Shown in pieces: positions 23,466 to 34,110 of a stretch of DNA of 64,000 nucleotides (its first letter is position 1; each line of letters opens with the position of its first letter). The stretch covers positions 2,840,336-2,904,335 of the forward strand of contig OY821749.1 of the NCBI GenBank assembly GCA_963682055.1, written 5' to 3'. The DNA is from Primula veris. Taxonomy: Eukaryota; Streptophyta; Magnoliopsida; Ericales; Primulaceae. A model generated the notes under the pieces. The model was not told where the DNA came from, ran no database searches, and was given only the letters and a program-made list of their open reading frames with translations. Both the position numbers and the translations under genes were made by a program.

Positions 23466-23980
23466 CATAGAACTAGGGGGGACAAAAAATCCGTAAATCT
23501 GTCTCGTAATCCAACCTACATGGATTGGGACGGGTTGGGTTGGGTTGAATGTCCAAAAAAAATCAATCCGTCCCGCCTCAATCCGCTATATATTTTGCGG
23601 TTTAGGTTAGGGTTGAGATTCACAAACCGCGGGTTAATCCGTCTCAATCCGTTTCAAACATTTAATTATTGTTATATTTTAGTTTTATTACTTGTTCGTA
23701 AATGTTCTAAACGTACTTTGATTGAGTTTAATTTATATTTCTGTTTGAAATATTCAATTTATTTTAAAATTTGAGTTGATTATCCAAACTATGAAAAATA
23801 AAGGACCAAAATAAAAATTTAATAATCAATCTAAACTCAACCCGTCCCAACCCGCAGTTTATTTTGCGGGTTTGATTGGGTTGGGTTGAGATTTAAATTT
23901 TATCAATCCGCCCCGCCATTTATTTTACGGGTTGTGTTAGGATTGAAACAAATCCGCCCCGTGTCCACCTTACAAAGAAC
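23466..23980. mobile_element. hAT-type MITE with GGGTTGGGTTG motifs
   Basis: The element at 23474-23972 (499 bp) begins TAGGGGGGACA and ends TGTCCACCTTA, imperfect inverted termini. The flanks are CATAGAAC (23466-23473) and CAAAGAAC (23973-23980), an 8-bp duplication with one mismatch. The interior is made of degenerate GGGTTGGGTTG / CAACCCG blocks at both ends and AT-rich sequence in the middle. The 84-codon frame inside is a by-product. Confidence 0.75.
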
Positions 23981-25811
23981 GACAGCTGTAAACTTTCCAT
24001 CATTTTCGTTCTTGTCATCACGCTGAAAAATAATAAAAAAAAATTCTAAGTTAAAATGCATTTTTTTTTCTTTTTTATAATCAAGTGCAATATGTATGCG
24101 GATTTATTTATAATAAACCGTCATTAACATGTATTTTTATATTTTGTTGAATTTATATAACATTACGTTTATTTATTATAATATATTTTTATTTAGTGCA
24201 ATCTTGTTTTATTACAAATAATAAATATTTAGGTGAGTTACACCAAATAGGACTCAATACTTTGGCCAAAACGTACTTGGTTCTCATATTTCCATTGAAC
24301 AATTTGTAGTCTTATAGTTGGTTCACTTTAAACACATTGGTACCCAATAATTGAAATAAGCTCACTACAATAGCTAATGTAAACCAAAAATTTAGAAATA
24401 AACAATTCAAAATTTCTCTCCAAATGTTATAAGTAGGGATGCGAGATTATTTTTGTCTCTAAATCTTATATACTAGTAATTGTTACACACGCATACGTAG
24501 TAACATAGATATGATTCCGACAAATAAAATTAATATTTAAAAAAAAAATATCGATGAATAAATATAATAAATTAACAATCGTATATAAAGAGTAATATAA
24601 TGTTTTACTTTTATGGCGATTTTGTTTGAAATATAAATTTGTGTGGAACATGATATTTATTTAAGTTATTTATGTATTTAAATTGAATGATGACATTTAA
24701 GAGTAATTATAATATTAGAGTGAGTATTTTTAAAAAATTTAGATAAATTTTGACATTGTCAAATTTATTGGATTACATTATATTAATAACATGATAGGGA
24801 CCAAAATTATTTTCAACTTGTCACCTCAATACAATCTTGTACTAACACAACTAGATATTTATATTATGTGAAAATGGTGTGGCTGAAGTTCAGTATTAAC
24901 TTGAGCGGCTAAACTGAAGTTTGGCCCTTGGATTAAATGTTGATATTAGACTTAAGAAAATAATATTTAGTTTTCCAAATGTCACATTTGGAGACAAATT
25001 TTAGATTGCTTCTATATATTAATTGGTTCGTATTGAGGTGAAATTAGTTTGGCACATACATGATCTATTTATACCGAGACTAATAGTGTTATACATGGGG
25101 CCAATCACCAACTTAACGTGGTCAAATTACGACAACCGATGACTTGCTAATTCAAACTACAGAGATGAACTGTGTCATAGTCGAAACCATATATACTTGC
25201 CAAATTAGCAAGTGGCCGGTGAACGATACAGGAAATAAATGCGTACGCGTTATCTAAAACTTTAGAAGAAACGAGAAACGGCAATACAATGACACAAAAC
25301 TCCATCAAATGTTTGAATCCAACAATAAAACATGAACAACTTCCTATAGCTAGTATTCCTTACATTTTTTATGATGCTTAATAATTGTATGAGTGATATT
25401 GAAGATAACTCTTATAAACAGAGTATATATATATATATATTAGTAATCGTCCGCACGCGTTACGTGTGTGACGCGCAGTGCAATTAAAATATAAAAAATA
25501 ATTTTAGTTATGATACAAATACGTGGATAATAAATAAAAAAAGTATAAAATGATAAGATTTAAAATAATGTTTGGTCGTTAAAGATGGATAAATAGTGTT
25601 ATTAGTTATTATTTTTTATATTTTTTTTATGTAGGTATGATATTATTATAATTAATAAAAAGATATAAGAGTATTTTTGAAAAAAAAATGGCTAAATTGG
25701 ATAGTTATTTGAGTTGACTTATTATAATAGAATGATAAAGAGAGATCAAAGTTGATATTCATCCTAATATTTTTTTATCTCTTCTTCAGATTGGGTCAAG
25801 ATAGACTAACT
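23981..25811. other. AT-rich intergenic sequence, nothing identified
   Basis: No gene, RNA or well-bounded element was recognised. Short TA microsatellites (about 25425-25440) and long AT-rich runs only. Confidence 0.4.
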
Positions 25812-25889
25812 GCAAATCTGTGTGACACTAGCAATTTTCAAAGATTATATGCAAATCTGTGTGACACTAGCAATTTTCAAAGATTATAT
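25812..25889. repeat. Perfect 39-bp tandem duplication
   Basis: 25812-25850 and 25851-25889 are identical 39-bp units (beginning GCAAATCTGTGTGACACTAG). The second unit abuts the left target duplication of the MITE at 25895, so the duplication may have arisen with or near that insertion. Confidence 0.85.
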
Positions 25890-26234
25890 ATAATTAGGCC
25901 GGTTTGGGTCCTATTTGGTTCGGTTTTTAGCAAAACCGAAACCGAATATATTTTTTGGTTTGATTTTTTTCGGTTTCGGTCTTTTTATTTTTTGGACCGA
26001 ACCGCACCGGTTTTTTTCGATCCAGTTTCGGTTTTTTTTTTTTTTTTTTTTTTCTGTTTTCGGTTTTTTTTTCGGTCTTTTGCGGGCTTTTTCGGTTTCG
26101 GTCTTTTTCGATTTAGGCTTTTTTCGGTTCGGTTTTATTAAAAACTGAAATCGACTCGAAATTTTTTCGATTTTTCGGTTTCGATCTTTTTCGGTTCGGT
26201 TATCAATCCGGTTCGATTTTTCCGGTTATATAAT
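25887..26234. mobile_element. hAT-type MITE with TTCGGTTTCGG motifs
   Basis: The element at 25895-26226 (332 bp) consists of degenerate TTCGGTT / TTTTTCGG blocks and a long T-run near 26033-26053. It is flanked by TATATAAT at 25887-25894 and 26227-26234. It starts TAGGCCGG and ends CCGGT. Two overlapping frames rich in Phe/Arg are artefacts of the repeat. Confidence 0.6.
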
Positions 26235-27461
26235 AGCTAATCCAAAGGTGATTCGTGAGATTCCGTTTTGTTTCTATACATTCAATGTTGATTCTTTTTG
26301 CTTCAATGGCCATGTGATGTTTTGTGTACACTACAACAAAATATCAATTGGCACGTGTTATAAATCTGTCCTTAAATGATAAAATCTGTCAGTAAAATGA
26401 TATTATGTAGTCATGTCGTCTCCGATTAGGGCGTTGAGAAGCAAAATCTGTTACTATTTCTGTTTGCGATCTGATTTTTTTTTTTTTTTTTTAGTATCAA
26501 TTCATATGCAGTACTATGAGTTTACAACATTAATTTCATTGTCAATATATATATATATATACTAATGCTAAATATGTTACAAACAAAGTATAGAAATATT
26601 TCGAGCAATAACTTGCAAATTTACTTTTAGTGGCAAGATTGAGGAGACCCCACAGTCCACTTTTAGTTCCCAAAAGTTCATCTTCGTTTTTTCTGTCCTT
26701 TTTTCTATTTTGTGTTTTAGTAATTAAAATAAAATAAAAAAGGTTCATAAGTAGTCACTTAATGAGACAAAAAAAAAACGATCATCAGAAGCGGATAGTA
26801 CTGAGATTATATATAATTATCGTCTAAGTATTGGTTATAAGTAACAATCTAATTAAGCTTTAATTATTTGATCATCTCTTGGTTGTTGGGTTATATTCTA
26901 AATGAAAACAAAAGTAAAGCTATATTATTAGCCAGTACTAGTATAATGTATATGCCAAACCGGCACAAAGTAAAATAAATAATTGTACCTGAATAAGGAT
27001 ACACATAATTTGAAAAGAGAGTTCCTTATTTTACTAATGCCTAACATTTTTTATACATTAATACGTACTGAGCCTGTCATACGTCCACTTCAAAAAAATT
27101 ACGATGATATCATTAATTTAGACAGCTTAACCACTTGAAATTAAAAACTCGATCCTCTTGATTTTTTTACTGCTAAACAACGCGGTTGAGATAAGAGATA
27201 CTTTTGACTTTTCATGATAATAAAATTAAATAAACTAAGGTGAGAAAGATAAATACCTTTTTAAAAAAAAGGAGAAAGTGATGCACAAGTTGATATCACC
27301 ATGACAGAGAACATGTTATAGTAAAATGATACTCAGAACTCCTGCACTCCAGACCATACTTTCTTAGGTAGCAACTGATGTGGCAATTTTATTAAATTGA
27401 AAAAAATGGTGGGAATAAATTGGAGTGCACTACAGACCACACTCTCTTAGGTGGGTGTGAG

Positions 27462-27494
<33 letters not shown>

Positions 27495-27496
<2 letters not shown>

Positions 27497-27843
27497 AGGA
27501 TATATGAACATCATGAAAAACACCAAACTAGACACTTTTTCGTAAAAACGCTCCAAATCAAGATTTGGTTAATCCAAATCTCAATGGTTTCACGACGGGA
27601 ACACAAATATGCGTCTTGTTTTTTTTTTTTTCTGAAATGTATAATGACATGTTTTGAATTTTTAAATTTTACCATAATTTCGAAAACATGTCATTATACA
27701 TCTTGGAAAAAAAAAACAAGACGCATATTTGTGTTACCGTCGTGAAACCATTGAGATTTGCATTAACCAAATCTTGATTTGGAGCGTTTTTACGAAAAAG
27801 TGTCTAGTTGGGTGTTTTTCATGATGTTCATATAACATTTCCC
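27495..27843. mobile_element. Long-arm foldback MITE (349 bp)
   Basis: The left arm (about 27500-27655) and right arm (about 27685-27838) are near-perfect inverted copies of roughly 150 bp, for example AAAACGCTCCAAATCAAGAT on the left against ATCTTGATTTGGAGCGTTTT on the right, separated by a loop of only about 20-30 bp. A transcript would form a long hairpin. Both flanks are TA microsatellites, so a TA target duplication cannot be proved. No coding capacity. Confidence 0.85.
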
Positions 27844-28088
27844 TATATATATATTATTAATACTAGATTTAATAATTTTTCTTATTTTTAATTAATATTT
27901 AAATTTAGGGTAGTCTCAACTAGGGTTTTACTATATTTTTATTTGGGTTTTTAGTAGGTTGGGTTTATATATATATATATTAGTAATACCAGATTTAATA
28001 ATTTTTCTTATTTTTAATTAATATTTAAATTTAGGGTAGTCTCAACTAGGGTTCAATTATATTTTTATTTGGGTTTTTAGTAAGTTGG

Positions 28089-28148
<60 letters not shown>

Positions 28149-28380
28149 AATACCAGATTTAATAATTTTTCTTATTTTTAATTAATATTTAAATTTAGGA
28201 TAGTCTCAACTAGGGTTCTACTATATTTTTATTTGGGTTTTTAGTAGGTTGAGTTTTTATTATGTTGAATATTTATATTTTGGTTTATCAAATTATAGAT
28301 TGTGTTTTATGTACATTTGGAGGGATGCATATGTATTTCATTAACTAGGGAGTGTGGGAGTTGTGTGTAAGTTGTGTATC
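27844..28380. repeat. Three-unit tandem repeat block with TA microsatellites
   Basis: Units start near 27850, 27975 and 28145. Each contains AGATTTAATAATTTTTCTTA, the ATTTAAATTTAGG run, TCTCAACTAGGGTT and ATTTTTATTTGGGTTTTTAG, and they are separated by TA microsatellites (for example about 28098-28145). The tail TTATTATGTTGAATATTTAT...TTTGGAGGGAT is shared with 14385-14720. Confidence 0.8.
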
Positions 28381-28767
28381 TAGAATCACCCTAATCGGAG
28401 GGACCCACCTAAGCGAGTGTGGTCTGGAGTTTTTCAGTTGTGTGAATAGCATAATCCACACATACGAGTATTTTATAAAAGGAATTTATTACTTTTACTT
28501 TTAGAGTAATAAAATTATATGATTTTCAAATGAAGCTTTATTTTTGCATTTACATTACAGGGGCAAACTTAATAATTTTTGGGAAAACTAGTCTTGATCA
28601 ATTAAGGCTTAAAAAGAAGGGTGTGTATAGAACTTTTTTTTTATGAACTACCAAACCCTAATCATAGTTTTAGCCAAACCGGAAACCAACCCTACTATCA
28701 ATTACTCATAAATCATGCTAGGCGAGAGTATTGGGTTCTAGGATACAATCAAATGTCATGTTGGTAT

Positions 28768-29057
28768 TGTAACGATCCGGCCCCACGGACCGAACCGTCA
28801 CGCCCGTATCAACAATATTATCCGTTTTGGCACAACTTCCCAGATGGGTCACCCATCCTGGTATTACTCCAAGATAAGCACACTTAACTATGGAGTTCCG
28901 TCCTTACTGTTGTGTCGCACGACTTTAAAAGGCATTGTTGATAGGAAATGAATCTTTAAGCTCATATACCACATGGTACTCTCATATCTGCGCGATGTGG
29001 GACTGACGCACAACACCGCACCACAGAATTTCCTTACTGGAAATCTGGATCGTCACA
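28768..29057 (-). mobile_element. Cassandra TRIM solo LTR with 5S-rRNA-like module
   Basis: Read on the minus strand, the 290-bp unit runs TGTGACGATCC...GGATCGTTACA. It contains a TCCCACATCG motif and a stretch (plus-strand 28835-28897) very like the middle of plant 5S rRNA: GAACTCCATAGTTAAGTGTG (A-box region) and AGGATGGGTGACC (C-box, unchanged), then CTGGGAAGT. A 5S-derived block inside a short LTR is the hallmark of Cassandra, a terminal-repeat retrotransposon in miniature. No PBS, internal domain or second LTR adjoins it, so it is a solo LTR. The flanks (GGTAT / ATATA) show no target duplication. The short frames over it are artefacts. Confidence 0.88.
28835..28897 (-). promoter_or_regulatory. 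5S-like internal Pol III promoter in the Cassandra LTR
   Basis: The A-box like stretch AGTTAAGTGTGCTT differs by one base from the plant 5S form. The intermediate element is altered (ATCTTGGAG where 5S has GGGCGAGAG). The C-box AGGATGGGTGACC is intact. It could still bind TFIIIA, but it is not a 5S rRNA gene, since the outer parts of 5S are absent. Confidence 0.7.
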
Positions 29058-29120
29058 ATATACTCATGGTAAAACGATTTTGGCAACACTCAACGGGGAC
29101 ATGGACATTTTCTTGTAGTG

Positions 29121-30353
29121 ATTACATCGGTTTCTTTTCACGTCTTATTCGATTATTGGAATAAACTTAAGTATCCAAAATTTGTTATCCATTTACCTGT
29201 AAGGTTTAAGTTTATTAATTGAACAATTTTAATGAGAACAGTTGTCTTATATTCTCTTATATTGTTTTATAAAGCGGCCAACCCCGTTGTAAATGAGCTT
29301 GCCTCTGTGTAGAGTTGACAAAGGTATTAATTATGTCACTCAATAATCATACCATTTCGCAAGTTGGCCTCTCAGATCTTAAAACAAGGATAAGATAAAA
29401 CGAATAATTTTAAAATGAGTAATTGTGATGGGGAATTTGTACTCTTTTAACCGTTGCAACCATATATATTACTAAAATTTTGTGATGATATAACTTTACG
29501 CTAGCTCTTGCCCGTTAATTATAACTATTGTTTATATTTGCCTAAAAATTCTTTATGTATATGGAACCTTGATGCATTATGGATTTACTTACTGCTAGCT
29601 ATCGATCATAATGATGAACGAGACACGGACGGTTTATGATCCAACTTACTTCATGACATTTGGTAAGTCATTTGAAGACAACAATTCGATAATTTCAATA
29701 GCTAATTTTTGCTCCTTTGTTAACATACCTTTGTCGCAACTTCACTGCCGTTTATTCTCTATGTAAATCGCAAACATTACTTTGGTCGATGCAAAAAAAA
29801 AAAAAACAATATAAAAGGATAAGTCTCTAATATCGTATTAACTTATGGCAAAAAAATTAGGATCCTATAAACCTACAAACACTAACAACAAGTATATATA
29901 AACAATAATGTATACGTAGCTTAGTGAGTTAAAAACAAGAAGATCAATCGAATAAAAAGGAATTTTCGCGTTAGGACAAGGGCAACAAGGGAAACGGGAA
30001 AAAAGATAATCACCCCAACAACTTAAAGAAAGTGCTGCCCAATTCACATGGATTATTAGACTAATCAAAATCAACGAAAATGTCCTTTTCATATTTCATA
30101 AGATGTTTACATTTAAAAATACTTGAGTTTTTATTTTATTTTCACATTTGCTTGCACGTCTCTTATAAACAAATATACTGCCTTTCTGTACCCATCTACT
30201 AAGTCCCCCTTGCAATCACCAACCCCTTCATCTCCTTTCTTTTTCTCTCTATCCTTTTTAAGTACTCGTGCGGTTAATCAAGTAACCATCATCAACATCT
30301 AGTGTGTAAGAGTTTGTGAATATATATATTTATATATATAGAAACTAACTCTA
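29121..30353 (+). other. Region upstream of the WRKY gene
   Basis: Non-coding. A TATA box (TATAAA, 30164-30169) and a CT-rich leader (about 30225-30260) precede the WRKY ATG. One W-box core (TTGAC, about 29314) lies about 1 kb upstream, compatible with but not proof of WRKY feedback. No other element recognised. Confidence 0.45.
30164..30169 (+). promoter_or_regulatory. TATA box of the WRKY gene
   Basis: TATAAA, 185 bp before the ATG, followed by a CT-rich stretch typical of plant 5' leaders. Confidence 0.5.
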
Positions 30354-31554
30354 ATGATGCCTAAAATGGAAGGCAAGCATAGAAACAATTCGTGTCTAAA
30401 CGATCAAGACGACCCTGAATACTCCCCGGAATATAGCGAAGATTCTCCACGTGCCACGGTGGTCTCCACCTCGAATAGTTCTCCGAAAACGAGGTAATTG
30501 TCTAATTGCGAAAAGGAATCTGATTTCCAAACTATTAGTGGTTAAAATAATTTCACCTTTTCTTGTTTTAGTCTAAACATGGTCTTTGATTTAGTAGGCG
30601 AGCGGTGCAGAAGAAAGTGGTCTCTGTGCCTATTAGAGACGTGGAGGGATCACGGCTTAAGGGCGAAACACCTCCACCGTCGGATTCGTGGGCTTGGAGG
30701 AAGTATGGGCAGAAGCCAATCAAGGGTTCCCCTTATCCCAGGTAGATATTAAAATTGAGTTTTAATTAGTTTTAGCTCCTGCCGTATCTATCATTCCTTA
30801 CAAAAAATAAAAAAAAGGTTTATTGAACTATTGTGAATCAAGATTCAGGGTCCGATATTTACATACTTGAATGACTTTTTTGTTACTAACCATTCAAGTA
30901 GTTGTTTAATCTTAATGTTTGTTTTTTTTTACTTTACTTGAATGGTGTATTATTGCTTATTTGGACAGGGGTTACTATAGGTGCAGTAGCTCTAAGGGTT
31001 GTCCAGCTAGGAAACAAGTCGAAAGAAGTCGAGCGGACCCCACTATGCTTCTTGTTACATATTCTTGTGAACATAACCACCCTTGGCCGGCCTCGAAAAA
31101 CAACAACAATAGTAACAACGACAAAAGTATTATCGACAAGAACATCAACGTCAAAGAGAATAGCAAGGTTATCGACGAGATAAAGAATGAGCCGCTTCTT
31201 GCCACCACTACGGTTGCAGAGGTGGCCACACCTGTCTCCGCTAACTCGACGAATTCTTCTGAGGACGAAATGGTAATTTTCGACAACCAGTTCGTTGGTA
31301 TGTCCGAGGACCCTTTACTAGGTACATATGAACTTAAGTGGTTCTCCGATTTTGAATCAACCTCGACTATGTTAGATAGCCCCATAATTGGCGGTAGTGA
31401 TAGTGGAGCGATGGTTTTTCCGATGGGGGAGGAGGACGAGTCTTTATTTGCAGATCTCGGGGAGTTGCCGGAGTGCTCACTGGTTTTCCGACGTGGAATT
31501 TTGGAAGATCAACGACGGTATAGCCTGCCTCCTTGGTGTGGGACCACCGGGTAA
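30354..31554 (+). CDS. WRKY65: WRKY transcription factor, group IIe, WRKY65/69 type (three exons)
   Basis: Exons 30354-30493, 30598-30741 and 30969-31554 give 289 residues. The protein should bind W-box DNA (TTGACC/T) in the nucleus. The DNA-binding domain spans about 75-135: WRKYGQK at 80-86 and zinc ligands C100, C106, H130, H132 (C-x5-C-x23-H-x-H). The intron after CCC-AG within PR|GYYR is the usual R-type WRKY intron position. Basic and Ser/Pro-rich sequence precedes the domain ([13 protein letters not shown] at 47-59). The tail is acidic, with [19 protein letters not shown] near the end, a probable activation region. Donors are AG|GTAATT and AG|GTAGAT; acceptors are TTTAGTAG|G and GGACAG|G. 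The stop at 31552 lies inside GGGTAAGT, a good splice donor, so an alternative 3' exon cannot be excluded. Two ATGs in tandem open the frame; the first is used. The symbol rests on domain resemblance and neighbouring genes, so WRKY69 is the main alternative. Confidence 0.93.
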
Positions 31555-33580
31555 GTGACACGTGTCATTGTGACATAGGCCAAGTCTCATTTGTCTCATG
31601 TGTTACCGTGCGTATCATGCGGGGTCTTTTTTTTTTTTTTTAAAGGTGCGTATCATGAGATTTAAGGTACCATTTTTTTTTCCAACACTTTTTTATTTCA
31701 TTTTTTTTTCTTGTATCTTTACCTTTTTTTTTCTGTTAAAGTTGCCTAGATTTCAGCATAGTAAGTAACGGAATAAAAAAAATTGTCCGATTCTGGATTT
31801 GTCTCTATATTGCTGTAATTAACACCATGACCATCTTGTGTACGTCCTTGTGATTATTTAATACCTAACTTTTACCGAATTCTTATTATATACTCCAATA
31901 TGCTTCTTTATCTTTTTCTTTTTGGATACTAGTATAGATCTTTTTCATTAAACTATACTAGTAGTAGGTTGGGTAAGTCTAGTACTCTAGTTTAGGGTCG
32001 TATCGTTTAAGAAATATATATTTTGCAAAATATTAACTTTTGAGGAAATATTTATTAAAATATAAACACTAGTTTTCTCGAAATTTTAAAGTTTTTCTTA
32101 CATGTTACTTTCGTTTCACATTGTTTGAGCAAACATTACTAGAACTTTTACAAGATCTCATTTACCTTATATTTGGAAAGCCTTTGAAAAGTCATTTTTT
32201 TTTTCCTCTCCTTCAACTCTGGAAAGCCAATACAGACATACAGTCTCCCAGTTTTTTTTTTTTTTTTTCATAATATTTTTCTGTAATTGTAATATTATAT
32301 ATAACTTGTTACTAAATAAGTGACCACTTTTAATATACAGCTCATATATATTATACTCCAACAGTGTTAATTTTGTTTGTAGAGCTGGATTATAATTAAC
32401 TAGCAATCTTTATATTAATTAGAATATAACTGAAACCACATAGAATTCAGTCAAAAATTTCTTTCATGTATATCTTGAAAAGCTTGAGAGATGGATTAGT
32501 ATGCTAAACGTGCAAGATCATCACGAGATTGTCTTAATTTTAAGTCGATCGTGTTCCCGCTTGTTCGTAGTTTTCTCCAACTCCTAAACAACAAAGCTTA
32601 GGTAACTATTGGGCATGTTCAGATGAAGTAGTTCTAATTAAGGAAGTATATTTTAAATGAAAAACATAATTATCGTATGTATTCATATTATATATTTTGT
32701 AACAAAAAAGCATATTATACAACGTCATAGTATTTCAGCTCCAATTTGTCATTGTCCTTGAACTTTATTATTTATTTTCCCACAAGTTATTTTTTGTATC
32801 AATTTGTACGGAGTACTTATCTAATGCAAGACTAGTGGACAGTTTTAAACTTGGAATATTGTCTAAATAATGACTGGGTCCTAAAATAAAAGTCAGTTTT
32901 GGGCAAAAATATAGCTAAATTCGGGTAACGCGTTGTAACAATAATTTCAGCGGTGATTATTTACTTAATTAAATAATGGTAATATCTTATCATAGTTTCG
33001 CATTATCTTCATCAGGTTGTGTGTACATGGAAGAGAAAAAATTATTTCAATAAATGGTTGCTGGTATTGATTAAAAAAAAAAGAGAAAATATTAGCTATT
33101 ATCAGCAATAGTTAAGGATTAAACTAATATAAGTAGTTGGTGAAATAGTCTTTTTCAGAGACGTCACTGGCTCCTCTATTATTTAGCAGCAATTTTTTGT
33201 TGCTAATTAAGTAGAAATTAATCAAACAAAAGAAACCCCAGATAATTTATGTTATGCATCTGTAACCTATTATGATGCACATTTTTGGTTCCTTTCTTAA
33301 TTCTATTTTCTTCACATAAATTGATTTTTCTGGTTTATTTTTTAAAGTCTACTTTTTCTAAGTCAGATAAACTTATATTTGGCTTCAACCTACTTAATTT
33401 TCTATTTTGGAATCGGAAATAAACAAAACCTAAGTTAGGACTTAATTATGCGAATAAAGAGAATATGTTTATTTTCCTATAACGTAAGGTAGGTTTTGAA
33501 CACGTAGGCCGAACAAATTTACATAAATGATGTAACGAACCTGGTTCTACATATATGAGGTGTCAAATTACATTTAAAAC
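31555..33580. other. 3' flank of the WRKY gene and intergenic sequence
   Basis: T-rich just after the stop, with several T homopolymers (about 31627, 31671, 32250), probably including the 3' UTR. No further gene or bounded element recognised. Confidence 0.4.
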
Positions 33581-34110
33581 AACATTATACATGGGTGTAC
33601 ACGGTCCGTTCGGTTCGGTTTTTTTTAGTAAAATGCGAACTAAACCAATCAAAAACAATTGGTTCGGTTCGGTTTTGACAAAAAAATCCCCGAAACCGAA
33701 CCAAGCCAATCATAATCGGTTTGGTTCGATGTGGTTTGGTTCGGTTTGAACTTAAACAAATAAAAAACACAATATTCAAAATTACACTAATTTCGTAAAA
33801 CTTTCGCTTATATTTCATTTGCAACTTTAAACCAAAAATCGAATAACAAGTAAATTTATAAATGATTTAACAAAATATATTATTAATAACTACAAATAGC
33901 AAGTAAAATATCATATCTCAATTTATTGATGTATATATATAAATAATTATATTATTTTATATATGATTAAAAATAATCGGTTCAGTTTGAAAACAACTGA
34001 AACCGCAAACCGAACCGATTAAATCGGTTTATCAAAATTCAAAACATACCAAACCAATTACTAATCGGGTTGGTTCGGTTTGGTTCGGTTTATGTACACC
34101 TCTAACATTA
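33581..34110. mobile_element. hAT-type MITE with GGTTCGGTTTGG motifs
   Basis: The element at 33588-34103 (516 bp) begins TACATGGGTGTACACGG and ends with GGTTTATGTACACCTCT, sharing an inverted GGTGTACA near each end. It is flanked by AACATTA at 33581-33587 and 34104-34110. Both ends carry blocks of GGTTCGGTT or its complement; the centre is AT-rich. Two opposing short frames in it are artefacts. Confidence 0.8.

Larger units (their letters stand above)
27346..28430. mobile_element. Non-autonomous element with ACTCCAGACCACACTC termini, nested and rearranged
   Basis: The right end at 28403-28430, read on the minus strand, begins ACTCCAGACCACACTCGCTT. Two left-type ends occur in direct orientation: 27346 (ACTCCAGACCATACTTTCTT) and 27429 (ACTACAGACCACACTCTCTT). 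The interior carries the foldback MITE 27495-27843 and the three-unit tandem block. The superfamily is not identified and no clear target duplication was found. The doubled left end suggests nested insertion or internal duplication. Confidence 0.55.
26329..29120. mobile_element. Candidate CACTA-type element or pair of CACTA ends, with nested insertions
   Basis: The left end at 26329-26348 (CACTACAACAAAATATCAAT) and the complement of the right end at 29101-29120 (CACTACAAGAAAATGTCCAT) agree at 17 of 20 positions and match the En/Spm terminal consensus. The 2.8 kb between holds no transposase. It holds the foldback MITE at 27495, the tandem block at 27844 and the Cassandra LTR at 28768. The 3-bp flanks (GTA and ATT) do not match, so the two ends may come from different elements or the target site has mutated. 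Confidence 0.45.

Noticed and set aside
25752..26148. Phe/Arg-rich frames of 129 and 77 codons
   Set aside because: Products of the TTCGGTT simple-repeat interior of a MITE.
28835..28897. A 5S rRNA gene
   Set aside because: Only the internal promoter part of 5S is present, inside a TG...CA bounded LTR; the outer stems of 5S are missing.
28768..29057. A complete Cassandra element
   Set aside because: No second LTR, PBS or PPT adjoins the LTR on either side.
28621..29164. Two plus-strand frames of 88 and 63 codons
   Set aside because: They overlap the Cassandra LTR and its flanks and are chance frames.
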